Below are positions 27,218-35,617 of a DNA stretch of 64,000 nt, piece after piece (position 1 is the stretch's first letter; every line of letters begins with the position of its first letter). The translations under genes were made by a program, and so were the position numbers. Source of the stretch: Nocardioides baculatus (lineage in GTDB: Bacteria > Actinomycetota > Actinomycetes > Propionibacteriales > Nocardioidaceae); assembly GCF_016735675.1 (NCBI RefSeq), contig NZ_JAERSG010000003.1:1-64000 (forward strand), written 5' to 3'. Below the pieces are notes generated by a model. That model saw only the letters and a list, made by a program, of their open reading frames with translations, was not told the origin of the DNA and searched no databases.

Positions 27218-28017
27218 GGCCCCACGACCAGCCGGACAACCCGCAGCCCGCCTCCCAGCGGCCGGACGTCGACGACGACGGGCTGATCCGCCTCCAGAAG
27301 CTGCTCGCCCAGTCCGGCGTCGCCAGCCGCCGCAAGTGCGAGGAGCTCATGCTCGACGGCCTGGTCGAGGTCGACGGTGAGGTCGTCACGCGGCTCGGCA
27401 CCAAGGTCGACCCCCGCACGGCGGTCGTACGCGTCGAGGGGAAGCGGCTGCCGCCGATCAGCGACAAGGTCTACCTCGTCCTCAACAAGCCCCGCGGCGT
27501 CGTCTCGACGATGTCCGACCCCGAGGGCCGGCGCACGCTCGGCGACCTCGTCGCCGACCGCCCGGAGCGGCTCTTCCACGTCGGTCGGCTCGACACGGAC
27601 ACCGAGGGCCTGATCATCCTCACCAACGACGGCGACTTCGCCCAGCACCTGGCACACCCCTCGCACGAGGTCGACAAGACCTACGTCGCGGAGGTCGACG
27701 GCGAGGTGCACGTCCGGACGATCCGCGAGCTGCTCGCCGGCGTCACCCTCGACGACGGCCCCGTCACCGTCAGCAAGGCGCGCGTCGTCGGCGGCGACCC
27801 GCGACGCGAGGGCAGCAACCGCTCGATCGTCGAGCTCACCATCCACGAGGGCCGCAACCGCATCGTGCGTCGGCTCCTCGACCACGTCGGCCACCCGGTG
27901 CGCCGGCTGACCCGCACCGAGATCGGTCCGGTGACCCTCGCGCGGCTCCGGTCGGGGGAGATGCGCGAGCTGACGATGGCCGAGCTCGGCGAGCTGATGG
28001 ACAGCGCGCAGCTCTGA
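27214..28017 (+). CDS. rluB: 23S rRNA pseudouridine synthase RluB-like
   Basis: 267 residues. An acidic N-terminal tail (1-25), an S4 domain LIRLQKLLAQSGVASRRKCEELMLDGLVEVDG (about 28-59), and a RsuA/RluB catalytic domain with the Asp in FHVGRLDTDTEGLIILTNDG and the segments VLNKPRGVVSTMSD and HEGRNRIVRRLLDHVGHPVRRLTRTEIGP. Modifies uridine near 2605 of 23S rRNA in E. coli RluB. Start ATG 27214 in an ATGA overlap with scpB. Confidence 0.93.
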   Translation: MRPHDQPDNPQPASQRPDVDDDGLIRLQKLLAQSGVASRRKCEELMLDGLVEVDGEVVTRLGTKVDPRTAVVRVEGKRLPPISDKVYLVLNKPRGVVSTMSDPEGRRTLGDLVADRPERLFHVGRLDTDTEGLIILTNDGDFAQHLAHPSHEVDKTYVAEVDGEVHVRTIRELLAGVTLDDGPVTVSKARVVGGDPRREGSNRSIVELTIHEGRNRIVRRLLDHVGHPVRRLTRTEIGPVTLARLRSGEMRELTMAELGELMDSAQL

Positions 28018-28030
28018 GGCCCGCCGACGT

Positions 28031-28036
28031 TAGGGT
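28031..28036 (+). promoter_or_regulatory. -10 element TAGGGT of aroH
   Basis: TAGGGT ends 7 nt before GTG 28044, in the 26-bp gap after rluB. Leaderless geometry; gives the aroH-tyrA pair its own promoter inside the scp-der gene run. Confidence 0.55.
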
Positions 28037-28043
28037 CTTCCCC

Positions 28044-28421
28044 GTGGCAGTGAGGGCAGTACGCGGGGCGACGCAGCTCGACGAGGACACCCGTGAGCAC
28101 ATGCTCGACCGGGTGGCCGAGCTCGTGACGGACGTGATGGAGGCCAACGGCCTCGACGTCGACGACTTCATCTCGATCATCTTCACCGCGACCAGCGACC
28201 TCGTGAGCGAGTTCCCGGCCTACGCCGCGCGCCAGCTCGGCTTCTCCGACGTCCCGCTGGTGTGCGCGCGCGAGCTGGAGATCGAGGGGTCGATGCCGCG
28301 GGTCGTGCGCCTGATGGCCCATGTCGAGACCGACCTCCTGCGCGCCGATGTCACCCACGTCTACCTCCACGGCGCGGCCAACCTGCGGCGCGACCTCAGC
28401 CGGACCACCAGCCATGACTGA
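28044..28421 (+). CDS. aroH: Chorismate mutase, AroH class
   Basis: 125 residues; converts chorismate to prephenate. Matches the trimeric AroH fold: VRAVRGATQLDEDTREHMLDRVAELVTDVMEANGL at the start, FISIIFTATSDLVSEFPAYAARQLGF in the centre, and PLVCARELEIEGSMPRVVRLMAHV near the active site (conserved Arg and Cys). No AroQ-type helices. Coupled to tyrA by an 8-nt overlap, so product and consuming enzyme are made together. Same order as in Streptomyces. Confidence 0.94.
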   Translation: MAVRAVRGATQLDEDTREHMLDRVAELVTDVMEANGLDVDDFISIIFTATSDLVSEFPAYAARQLGFSDVPLVCARELEIEGSMPRVVRLMAHVETDLLRADVTHVYLHGAANLRRDLSRTTSHD

Positions 28422-29496
28422 CGACCTGCCCGCCCTCACCGGACCCGTCGAGGTCGTCGGGGCGGGCCTGATCGGCACGTCCGTCGCGCTCGTGTGCCGC
28501 CGACTCGGCCTCGAGGTCGTGCTGCGTGACGCCTCGGCGGAGAACGTGCGTACGGCGACCGGGCTGGGCGCGGGCCGCTCCGCGACGGCGACCGACCGGC
28601 CGCAGCTCGTCGTGGTGGCCGTCCCACCGGCGGCGATCGCCGGGGCGGTCGTCGACGCGCTCCACCGCACCGACGCCGTCGTCACCGATGTGGGGAGCGT
28701 GAAGTCGGCACCGCTGGCCGCGGTCGCCGCGCGCGTGTCGCCCGCCGACCTGGCCCGCTACGTCGGGTCGCACCCGATGGCCGGCAGCGAGCGATCCGGT
28801 CCACTGGCCGCGAGCGCGGCGCTGTTCGACGGACGACCGTGGGCCGTCACCCCGCACGCCGACGCCGACCCGGCGGCGGTCGGGCTGGTGGAGTCGCTGG
28901 TCGTCGAGTGCGGGGCAGCCCCGTTGCGGATGGATCCCGCCGAGCACGACCGCGCGGTCGCCCGCATCTCGCACCTGCCGCACCTCGCCGCCGTCCTGGT
29001 CGCCGGCCGGCTCGCCGCCGCGCCCGCGGAGCACCTCGCGCTGTCCGGGCAGGGGGTCCGCGACGTCACGCGCGTCGCCGCGAGCGACCCGGCGCTCTGG
29101 CAGCAGATCCTCGAGGCCAACGCAGGGGCCGTGCTCGACCTGCTGGGCGAGGTGCGAGCCGATCTCGACGCGCTCATGGCGGCTGTCTCCGCAGACGCCG
29201 GGGCCGACCTCGTCGACATCCTCGCGCGCGGCAACGCCGGCACGGCGGCCATCCCCGGCAAGCACGGTGGACCGGCCCGTCCGACGCGGTCCGTCTTCGT
29301 GTCCGTCCCCGACCACCCGGGCGAGCTGGCCCGCCTGTTCGGCGACGCCGGCGAGATCGGCGTCAACATCGAGGACGTCCACATCGACCACGACCCCGGC
29401 CGTCCCGTCGGCCTCACCGAGCTCGTCGTCGAGAAGGGCCGGGCCGAGCACCTGCTCGCCGCTCTCGAATCCCGTGGGTGGACCACGCACCGGTAA
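28414..29496 (+). CDS. tyrA: Prephenate dehydrogenase
   Basis: 360 residues; NAD-dependent oxidative decarboxylation of prephenate to 4-hydroxyphenylpyruvate (tyrosine pathway). The Rossmann motif is VEVVGAGLIGTSVALVCRRLGLEVVLRD (about 12-39), and catalytic segments are VTDVGSVKSAPL, GSHPMAGSERSGP and ARISHLPHLAAVLVA. A C-terminal ACT-like domain (VFVSVPDHPGELARLFGDAGEIGVNIEDVHID, about 295-326) suggests feedback control by tyrosine. ATG 28414 overlaps aroH by 8 nt. The TAA stop is the first half of the cmk -10 element. Confidence 0.94.
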   Translation: MTDDLPALTGPVEVVGAGLIGTSVALVCRRLGLEVVLRDASAENVRTATGLGAGRSATATDRPQLVVVAVPPAAIAGAVVDALHRTDAVVTDVGSVKSAPLAAVAARVSPADLARYVGSHPMAGSERSGPLAASAALFDGRPWAVTPHADADPAAVGLVESLVVECGAAPLRMDPAEHDRAVARISHLPHLAAVLVAGRLAAAPAEHLALSGQGVRDVTRVAASDPALWQQILEANAGAVLDLLGEVRADLDALMAAVSADAGADLVDILARGNAGTAAIPGKHGGPARPTRSVFVSVPDHPGELARLFGDAGEIGVNIEDVHIDHDPGRPVGLTELVVEKGRAEHLLAALESRGWTTHR

Positions 29497-29499
29497 TCT
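29494..29499 (+). promoter_or_regulatory. -10 element TAATCT of cmk (contains tyrA stop)
   Basis: TAATCT ends 8 nt before GTG 29508; bases 29494-29496 are the tyrA stop codon TAA. Confidence 0.5.
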
Positions 29500-29507
29500 T
29501 CTCGCCC

Positions 29508-30170
29508 GTGACCAGCTCCCTCGTGATCGCCGTCGACGGCACGTCAGGCTCCGGCAAGTCGAGCACCTCGCGCGGCGTCGCCGGGCGGCTGGGACTGCGC
29601 TACCTCGACACCGGGGCGATGTTCCGGGCGATGACCTGGTGGCTGCTGAGCGAGGGCGTCGACGTGCACGACGCCGAGGCCGTGTCGGCCGCCGCGAACC
29701 GCCCCCGCATCGAGTCGGGCACCGACCCGCTCGCCCCGACGATCACCGTCGACGGCGTGGACGTGTCGGTCGAGATCCGCAGCGCCGAGGTCAACGCCGC
29801 GGTCAGCCCGGTCAGTGCTGTTCCCGCCGTGCGGACCCGCCTGCTCGAGCTCCAGCGCGAAGCCATCGGTGACGGCGGCATCGTGGTCGAGGGTCGCGAC
29901 ATCGGCTCGGTCGTGTGGCCGCAGGCCGAGGTGAAGGTCTACCTGAGCGCCGACCCCGACGCCCGCGCCGAGCGGCGCGCGGCCGAGGAGGGCGGCGCCG
30001 ACCTGGCGCGCACCCAGCAGTCGCTGCTCGAGCGCGACCGGATCGACTCCGGCCGCGCGACCGCGCCGCTCACGATGGCCGACGGCGCCGTGCACGTCGA
30101 CAGCACGCACCTCACCCTCGACGAGGTCATCGAGACCATCGTGGGCCTGGTCGGGTCCACGGCTCCGTGA
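29508..30170 (+). CDS. cmk: Cytidylate kinase
   Basis: 220 residues; phosphorylates CMP and dCMP. The P-loop is VIAVDGTSGSGKSSTSRGVA (about 6-25), the NMP-binding part is LRYLDTGAMFRAMTWW, and the Cmk-specific segments are IVVEGRDIGSVVWPQAEVKVYL and RDRIDSGRATAPLTMADGAVHVDST. Coupled to plsC (GTGA). Confidence 0.95.
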   Translation: MTSSLVIAVDGTSGSGKSSTSRGVAGRLGLRYLDTGAMFRAMTWWLLSEGVDVHDAEAVSAAANRPRIESGTDPLAPTITVDGVDVSVEIRSAEVNAAVSPVSAVPAVRTRLLELQREAIGDGGIVVEGRDIGSVVWPQAEVKVYLSADPDARAERRAAEEGGADLARTQQSLLERDRIDSGRATAPLTMADGAVHVDSTHLTLDEVIETIVGLVGSTAP

Positions 30171-30901
30171 CCGCTCGGGACCTGCCGACCGGCAGCGTCG
30201 TGCACCCGCGGACGCGGCTCCTCGGCGTGATGCGACCGATCGCGGTCCAGGTGATGGGCCGGCGGTGGCCGGTCACCGTCCACGGTGCCGAGCACGTCCC
30301 GGCCAGCGGGGGAGTGATCCTCGCGGCCAACCACATCGGTCTCCTCGACGGCCCGCTGCTGGCGACGTACGCCCCACGGCCGGTGCACGCGCTGACCAAG
30401 CGCGAGATGTTCGACGGCAGGCTCGGCGGCTTCCTCCGCGGCACCGGGCAGATCCCGCTCGACCGCTACGCGACCGACCCCGGTGCGATCCGGACCGGCC
30501 TCCGGGTGGTGCGTGACGGGGGAGTGCTGGGCATCTTCCCCGAGGGCACGCGGGGCGGCGGCGACTTCCGCCGCTTCCACCACGGTGCGGCCTACTTCGC
30601 GCTCGTGACCGGCGCTCCCGTGGTCCCGGTGACCCTGATCGGCACGCGGGCCCCCGGCAGCGTGCGGTCGATCCCCGAGTCCGGCGACCCCATCGACATC
30701 GTGTTCGGTGAGCCGTGGCACACGACACAGCAGCCGTGGCCGCGCACCCGGGAACACGTGGCCGCCACGTCGGTGTTGTTGCGAGGACACCTGCTGTCCG
30801 AGCTGGACAGCGCCCTCTCGCAGACGCGCCGATCCTTGCCCGGGCCCCTTCCTGCGGGACAATCCGAGGACGACCCCGACACCGGGCTCGTCGAGCAGTG
30901 A
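30167..30901 (+). CDS. 1-acyl-glycerol-3-phosphate acyltransferase (PlsC family)
   Basis: 244 residues. Lysophospholipid acyltransferase with motif I NHIGLLDGP (HX4D), motif II FLRGTGQIPLDRYATD, motif III FPEGTRGGGDFRRFHHGAAYFAL and motif IV VVPVTLIGT. Probably makes phosphatidic acid or a related lipid at the inner membrane face; the exact acceptor is unknown. The conserved slot between cmk and der is used by such an enzyme in many actinobacteria. GTG 30167 overlaps cmk by 4 nt. Confidence 0.9.
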   Translation: MTARDLPTGSVVHPRTRLLGVMRPIAVQVMGRRWPVTVHGAEHVPASGGVILAANHIGLLDGPLLATYAPRPVHALTKREMFDGRLGGFLRGTGQIPLDRYATDPGAIRTGLRVVRDGGVLGIFPEGTRGGGDFRRFHHGAAYFALVTGAPVVPVTLIGTRAPGSVRSIPESGDPIDIVFGEPWHTTQQPWPRTREHVAATSVLLRGHLLSELDSALSQTRRSLPGPLPAGQSEDDPDTGLVEQ

Positions 30902-30909
30902 AATGAGCA

Positions 30910-32286
30910 GTGAGCAGCATGAGTGAGTACGACGCCCTCAGCGTGGAGCCGGGTGCCGACGAGCCGACCGGCCCGACCCCCGTCCTGGCCGTGGTGGGCC
31001 GCCCCAACGTGGGCAAGTCGACCCTCGTGAACCGCATCATCGGCCGCCGCGAGGCCGTCGTGGAGGACCGCCCGGGCGTGACCCGTGACCGCGTGTCCTA
31101 CGACGCCGACTGGAACGGCCGTGTCTTCACCGTCGTCGACACCGGCGGCTGGGACCCCGACGCCCGCGGCCTCGCCGAGCGGATCGCCGGGCAGGCCGAG
31201 GTGGCCGTGTCGCTGGCCGACGCCGTGCTCTTCGTGGTCGACGCGACCGTCGGCATCACCGACGCCGACGAGGCCGTCGTACGCATCCTGCGCAAGTCGG
31301 GCAAGCCGGTCGTGCTGGCCGCCAACAAGGTCGACGACCAGCGCACCGAGGCCGAGGCCTACGGGCTGTGGAACCTCGGTCTCGGCGAGCCGTTCTGCGT
31401 CTCCGCGCTGCACGGTCGTGGGTCGGGCGACATGCTCGACGCGATCCTCGCCGCGCTGCCGGAGACGCCGGAGCAGTCGTTCGAGGAGGTCGGCGGTCCG
31501 CGCCGCATCGCCATCGTCGGCAAGCCCAACGTCGGCAAGTCCTCGCTGCTCAACATGCTCGCCCAGGAGGACCGCGTCGTCGTCGACAACGCCGCCGGCA
31601 CCACGGTGGACCCGGTCGACGAGCTGATCACGCTGGGCGACAAGACCTGGCGCTTCATCGACACCGCCGGCATCCGCAAGCGGGTCAACCAGGCCTCCGG
31701 CCACGAGTACTACGCCTCGCTCCGCACGTCGACGGCGATCGACCGCGCCGAGGTGGCGGTCCTCGTGCTCGACGGCAGCGAGACCGTCTCCGAGCAGGAC
31801 ATGCGCATCATCCAGACGATCCGCGACGCCGGCCGCGCGATGGTGATCGCCTTCAACAAGTGGGACCTCGTCGACGAGGAGCGTCGCTACTACCTCGAGC
31901 GCGAGGTCGAGCGCGACCTCGTCCAGCTCAAGTGGGCCCCGCGGATCAACTTCACCGCGCGCACCGGCTGGCATGTCGACCGCCTCGTCCCGGCGATCGA
32001 GAAGGCTCTCGAGGGCTGGGAGACCCGCATCGGCACCGGTGCCCTCAACACGTTCCTCGGCCGCCTCGTGGCCGAGCACCCGCACCCGGTGCGCAGCGGC
32101 AAGCAGGCGAAGATCCTGTTCGCGACCCAGCCGTCGGTCGCACCGCCCACCTTCGTGCTGTTCACCAGCGGCAAGCTCGACGCGTCCTACGAGCGGTTCA
32201 TCGAGCGCCGCCTGCGCGAGGAGTTCGGCTTCGTCGGCACGCCGATCGTGATCGAGCAGAAGGTGCGGGAGAAGCGCAAGCGCTGA
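30910..32286 (+). CDS. der: GTPase Der (EngA)
   Basis: 458 residues from GTG 30910 (ATG 30919 is equally possible). 50S ribosome assembly GTPase with two G domains: G1 motifs [18 protein letters not shown] (about 28-45) and [17 protein letters not shown] (about 200-216), G3 DTGGW and DTAGI, and G4 NKVD and NKWD. The C-terminal KH-like domain contains [33 protein letters not shown] short basic tail KVREKRKR ends the protein. Converges with the M23 peptidase gene, 10 bp apart. Confidence 0.96.
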   Translation: MSSMSEYDALSVEPGADEPTGPTPVLAVVGRPNVGKSTLVNRIIGRREAVVEDRPGVTRDRVSYDADWNGRVFTVVDTGGWDPDARGLAERIAGQAEVAVSLADAVLFVVDATVGITDADEAVVRILRKSGKPVVLAANKVDDQRTEAEAYGLWNLGLGEPFCVSALHGRGSGDMLDAILAALPETPEQSFEEVGGPRRIAIVGKPNVGKSSLLNMLAQEDRVVVDNAAGTTVDPVDELITLGDKTWRFIDTAGIRKRVNQASGHEYYASLRTSTAIDRAEVAVLVLDGSETVSEQDMRIIQTIRDAGRAMVIAFNKWDLVDEERRYYLEREVERDLVQLKWAPRINFTARTGWHVDRLVPAIEKALEGWETRIGTGALNTFLGRLVAEHPHPVRSGKQAKILFATQPSVAPPTFVLFTSGKLDASYERFIERRLREEFGFVGTPIVIEQKVREKRKR

Positions 32287-32300
32287 CCGACGCCCGTCAG
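32283..32300. terminator. Stop-codon dyad between der and M23 peptidase gene
   Basis: CTGAC (32283-32287) and GTCAG (32296-32300) carry the two convergent stop codons. Weak 5-bp stem; listed because the same arrangement recurs at other convergent gene ends. Confidence 0.3.
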
Positions 32301-32983
32301 GGAGTCAGCCCGGTCGCCCGCAGCCAGTCCATCGGGTCGATCGGGCTGCCACCGCCGGGGCGGACCTCGAGGTGGAGGTGCGGGCCGGTGGAGTTCCCGG
32401 TGGACCCGACGCTGCCGATCGGGTCGGCGACGTCGACCGCCTGGCCGGGGTAGACCGACACGTCGTCCTGGTGGCAGTACCAGACCTCGGTGCCGTCCGG
32501 CAGCGTCACGATCGTGCGCAGCCCGTAGGGACCGGAGTACGCCACCTCGGTGACCACGCCCGCCGCGACCGCGACGATCTGGTCGCCGACGTACGAGCCG
32601 AAGTCCTGTCCGCCGTGCTCGGCCTCCCACAGCGGTCCGGTGAGCCCGAAGCCTGCCGAGACGGAGTACGACGCCAGCGGGAGCACCGCGACGACCGCGT
32701 CGGGGTCCCCGTGGTAGCCGTACTGCGCGAGGACGGCCTTGCGGCCGAGGAGGGCGCGGTCCCGGGCGTCCGCGAGCCGGTTCAGCGAGGAGAGGCTCTG
32801 CTGGCGCTCCCGCACCTGGAGCGCGAGCTCGATGGCGTCGGCCTGGCGGGTGTTCTCGCGGACGAGCGTCTCGGGCGCGGCGTCGGCGCGCGGCGCAGCC
32901 ATGTCCAGGCCGAGCGCAAGAGCGACGGCAGCCACCGCCAGGCCGGCGCGGCGAGGTAGAGAAGACACGGACGGAACCCCCAC
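32297..32983 (-). CDS. Secreted M23 (LytM-type) peptidase
   Basis: 228 residues. Signal peptide: basic start then AGLAVAAVALALGLDMAAP, cleaved near ADAAP (about 35-37). A helical stretch (ENTRQADAIELALQVRERQQSLSSLNRLAD) is followed by an M23 domain with HGGQDFG (H-x3-D zinc ligands), the central TEVWYCHQD and the HxH motif GNSTGPHLHLEVRPGG. All four metal ligands are present, so it should be an active peptidoglycan endopeptidase, unlike the degenerate LytM activators. GTG 32983 is assumed; GTG 32968 is an alternative. tRNA-Pro lies upstream on the other strand. Confidence 0.9.
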   Translation of the reverse strand: MGVPSVSSLPRRAGLAVAAVALALGLDMAAPRADAAPETLVRENTRQADAIELALQVRERQQSLSSLNRLADARDRALLGRKAVLAQYGYHGDPDAVVAVLPLASYSVSAGFGLTGPLWEAEHGGQDFGSYVGDQIVAVAAGVVTEVAYSGPYGLRTIVTLPDGTEVWYCHQDDVSVYPGQAVDVADPIGSVGSTGNSTGPHLHLEVRPGGGSPIDPMDWLRATGLTP

Positions 32984-33159
32984 AGGTCGAGGATCCGATG
33001 CTCCTCGCGCCGGGCAGCCGGTGCCGCCCGTTTCTCCTCAAATGGCCCAGTCGGGCCAGGCGGCATGGCTCATCGGCGAGCCGGGTGGGCCGATTCCGTG
33101 GCGTCGAGGGGGCTGCGGTAGTGTTCCCCTCGCTCCGCTGGCCTCGCGCCGGGGGCATT

Positions 33160-33233
<74 letters not shown>

Positions 33234-33252
33234 CCGAAGAAGCAGCAGGTCA

Positions 33253-33289
33253 GAGGCCGTTCCCGCTGGATGCGGGGGCGGCCTCTTCC
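33253..33289 (+). terminator. Terminator after tRNA-Pro
   Basis: A 14-bp stem including two G-U pairs: GAGGCCG-TT-CCCGC (33253-33266), a 5-nt loop, then GCGGG-GG-CGGCCTC (33272-33285), followed by TTCC. Confidence 0.8.
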
Positions 33290-33396
33290 TCGTTCTCGCC
33301 CCGCGCGCGCAGTGGTGACCCGGTCGTTGGAGCGGACGCGTCTAGACCAGTGGAGATGGGCCGTAACAGATCGTCGCGGTGCGGCGCTGAAGGCTT

Positions 33397-33449
33397 GATG
33401 GGCCCAGCAGCGCTGCTATCCCCCCCGGAGCCAGCGCCGCTGGGCCATC
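33397..33449. other. Large imperfect inverted repeat in the tRNA-Pro / RTX gap
   Basis: The left arm 33397-33415 (starts GATGGGCCCAGC) and the right arm 33432-33449 (ends GCTGGGCCATC) pair with one bulge and one mismatch around a 16-nt loop. No T run on either strand, so not an ordinary terminator. The rest of the 512-bp gap shows no gene. Confidence 0.55.
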
Positions 33450-33464
33450 ACCCTTCGTGGAGGT

Positions 33465-33503
33465 GGGCCCGGTCGGGGGCGGGGTCACGCGCCGACCGGG
33501 CCC
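33465..33503. other. Perfect 12-bp inverted repeat in the same gap
   Basis: GGGCCCGGTCGG (33465-33476) and CCGACCGGGCCC (33492-33503) with a 15-nt loop, 15 bp after the previous hairpin. No T run. Confidence 0.6.
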
Positions 33504-33745
33504 TGCGCGGCCGTGGCAACCTGGGGGCGGGAAGCCGGCTCGCGCACTCGAGGTGTAGCGGGTGAGGTCGAGCGTACGCCGGCGGCTGTAGCCGGATCTC
33601 TGGACGGGACGCCCCTGCCCGCTCCGGCGCGTCGCTCCGTCCCACCTCGGTCGGACCGCCTCATCCCTTCGGACCGGCTTGCACCGAACGTCAACGCACG
33701 GTCTGGTTCCTCGCTAGTTTTCCCGCAGACGGCGAGTGACTGGAG

Positions 33746-34666
33746 ATGCGGGTGAGGTACGGGCGCGTGACGCTGTGCATGGGCGCGATCGTCGTCCTCC
33801 TGGCGGCATCCCCTGCCGAAGGTGCCAGGCTCATGCGCGGATCGACGAAGGCCGACGTCATCGTGGGACGCGCCAGGGCCGACGTCATCATGAGCCTGGG
33901 TGGCGACGACGTGATCCGCGGCCGCAGCGGCAACGACAAGATCTACGCCGGCAACGGCAACGACACGGTCCACGGCGACGACGGGAACGACTGGATCACC
34001 GCGCAGCCCGGCAACGACTGGGTCGCCGGAGGAGCGGGCCACGACAAGGTCGACGGCGGGTCCGGTGACGACACGGTCTTCGGCGGCGAGGGCGACGACG
34101 TCATCTCAGCGAGCTCGGGCAACGACGTCGCGTACGGCGAGAACGGCAACGACATCCTCAACGGGGGTCCCGGCAACGACCGCCTCTTCGGGGGCGAGGG
34201 CAACGACAAGCACATCGGCGGCCCGGGCGACGACTGGATCGACGCCGGGCCCGGTGACGACGGTGCGATCCAGGGTGGTCCCGGCAACGACGTCCTGATC
34301 GACGGTCCGGGCAACGACTGGCTCGTCAAGGGCGACGAGGGCGACGACACCGTCTTCCTCGGCCCCGGCGCCGACAAGGTCTTCGGCGAGCAGGGCAACG
34401 ACACCATCTACGTCCTGCCCGACGGATTCGTCGACAAGATCCGCTGCGACGACGGCGGCCAGGAGAACGGCACCGCCGACCGCGTCTTCTTCGTCGGCTG
34501 GCGCGACCCGCTCGACGTGGTCGACCCGTTCGGCACCTGCGAGATCGTCGAGGTCATCGACCACCTCCCGGCCGGCTGGCCCTACGGCCCGATCCCCGAG
34601 CAGTCGTCGATCTTCCCAAAGGTGCGCTCGACCGTCCTGGAGCCGCGTCTGCGCGTGGCCTTCTGA
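33746..34666 (+). CDS. Secreted RTX-type calcium-binding repeat protein
   Basis: 306 residues. Sec signal peptide: RVRYGRVTLCMGAIVVLLAASPAEG (1-25). Residues about 50-225 are roughly 19 nonapeptide-like repeats of the GGxGND-x-U type (GNDTVHGDD, GDDTVFGGE, GNDRLFGGE), which form a calcium-bound parallel beta roll. A short cap with two Cys (KIRCDDGG ... FGTCEIVEV) ends in a Pro-rich tail. No type I secretion genes are nearby, and an N-terminal signal replaces the usual C-terminal RTX signal, so export by Sec is likely. No catalytic domain; binding or structural role inferred. ATG 33746 has TGGAG upstream. Confidence 0.88.
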   Translation: MRVRYGRVTLCMGAIVVLLAASPAEGARLMRGSTKADVIVGRARADVIMSLGGDDVIRGRSGNDKIYAGNGNDTVHGDDGNDWITAQPGNDWVAGGAGHDKVDGGSGDDTVFGGEGDDVISASSGNDVAYGENGNDILNGGPGNDRLFGGEGNDKHIGGPGDDWIDAGPGDDGAIQGGPGNDVLIDGPGNDWLVKGDEGDDTVFLGPGADKVFGEQGNDTIYVLPDGFVDKIRCDDGGQENGTADRVFFVGWRDPLDVVDPFGTCEIVEVIDHLPAGWPYGPIPEQSSIFPKVRSTVLEPRLRVAF

Positions 34667-34680
34667 CGGCCCGGCGTCAG
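34663..34680. terminator. Stop-codon palindrome between RTX and dehydratase genes
   Basis: CTGACG (34663-34668) / CGTCAG (34675-34680), perfect 6-bp arms around GCCCGG. Both convergent stop codons lie in the arms. Possible bidirectional terminator; no T run. Confidence 0.4.
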
Positions 34681-35600
34681 GCGAGCGTCGCCGGATCGGT
34701 GTTGGCCCCGCAGACGACGACGCAGACGCGCTCGCCGACAGCGGGGGAGTACGCCCCGGACAGCAGGCCGGCGTACGCGGTCGCGGCGCCGTGCTCGGAG
34801 GCGATGCGGTAGTCGGACCACAACCGCCGACGGGCTTCGACGATGGCCTCCTCGGTGACCAGCACCGAGACGGGTGGCTCGGCCTGCTGCGCGGCGAACG
34901 CGAGGTCCCCGAGGCGACGGGCGCCCAGGGAGTCGGACGCAACTCCCGAGACCTCGACGTCAACAGGCTCGCCGGCGGCCATGGCGCGATGCAGGGTCGG
35001 GCAGGTCTCGGGCTCGACGGCGACGACCTTCGCCCGTCCGCGTACGGCGGCAGCGACCCCGGCGTAGAGCCCGCCGCCTCCGACCGCGACGACGACCGTG
35101 TCGATCGACGGCTCGTCGTCCAGCAGCTCCTCGGCGAGCGTCCCGGCGCCGGCGGCCACCTCCGGCTGGTCGTAGGCGTGCGCGAAGGCGGCTCCCTGCG
35201 CGTGCCCGAAGTCGACGGCGGCCGCGAGCGCCTCGGCGTACTCCGAACCCGCCCGCACCACGTCGGCGCCGTAGGCCCGGATCCGCTGCACCTTGACCTC
35301 CGGCGCGGCCTCGGGCACGAAGACGGTCGCGCGGACGCCGAGCTCGCGGGCCGCGAAGGCGTGCGCCAGACCGGCGTTGCCGCCGGACGCCACGACGATG
35401 CCCGCGTCGCCGAGCTCGCCATGCTCGATCGCGGCCAGCTGCCGGTTGAAGGCGCCACGTGTCTTGAACACGCCGCAGTGCTGGAGGTGCTCCAGCTTGA
35501 GCCACGCCGGGTCGGCACCCGACGGCGCCAGCAGGGGAGTACGGCGCACGCGTCCGCCGATGCGCTCGCGGGCCGCCAGGACGTCGTCGCGGGTGATCAC
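34677..35600 (-). CDS. Threonine/serine dehydratase-like PLP enzyme
   Basis: 307 residues from GTG 35600. Fold-type II PLP enzyme: the Lys Schiff base is in HCGVFKTRGAFNRQL (about 49-63), the substrate loop is VASGGNAGLAHAFAARELG (SxGNxG family), and the PLP phosphate loop is VVAVGGGGLYAGVAAAV (GGGGL). Length and motifs fit biodegradative threonine dehydratase, serine/threonine ammonia-lyase or serine racemase; there is no ACT domain, so it is not the feedback-regulated biosynthetic IlvA. Last gene of a minus-strand operon, 17 bp after the permease gene. Confidence 0.87.
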   Translation of the reverse strand: MITRDDVLAARERIGGRVRRTPLLAPSGADPAWLKLEHLQHCGVFKTRGAFNRQLAAIEHGELGDAGIVVASGGNAGLAHAFAARELGVRATVFVPEAAPEVKVQRIRAYGADVVRAGSEYAEALAAAVDFGHAQGAAFAHAYDQPEVAAGAGTLAEELLDDEPSIDTVVVAVGGGGLYAGVAAAVRGRAKVVAVEPETCPTLHRAMAAGEPVDVEVSGVASDSLGARRLGDLAFAAQQAEPPVSVLVTEEAIVEARRRLWSDYRIASEHGAATAYAGLLSGAYSPAVGERVCVVVCGANTDPATLA

Positions 35601-35617
35601 GGCGCCCAGTATCCGGG

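Noticed and set aside
32984..33159. Cyclic-di-AMP (ydaO-type) riboswitch upstream of the M23 peptidase
   Set aside because: Such riboswitches often precede actinobacterial cell-wall hydrolases, but the expected conserved blocks are not present in order on the minus strand here.
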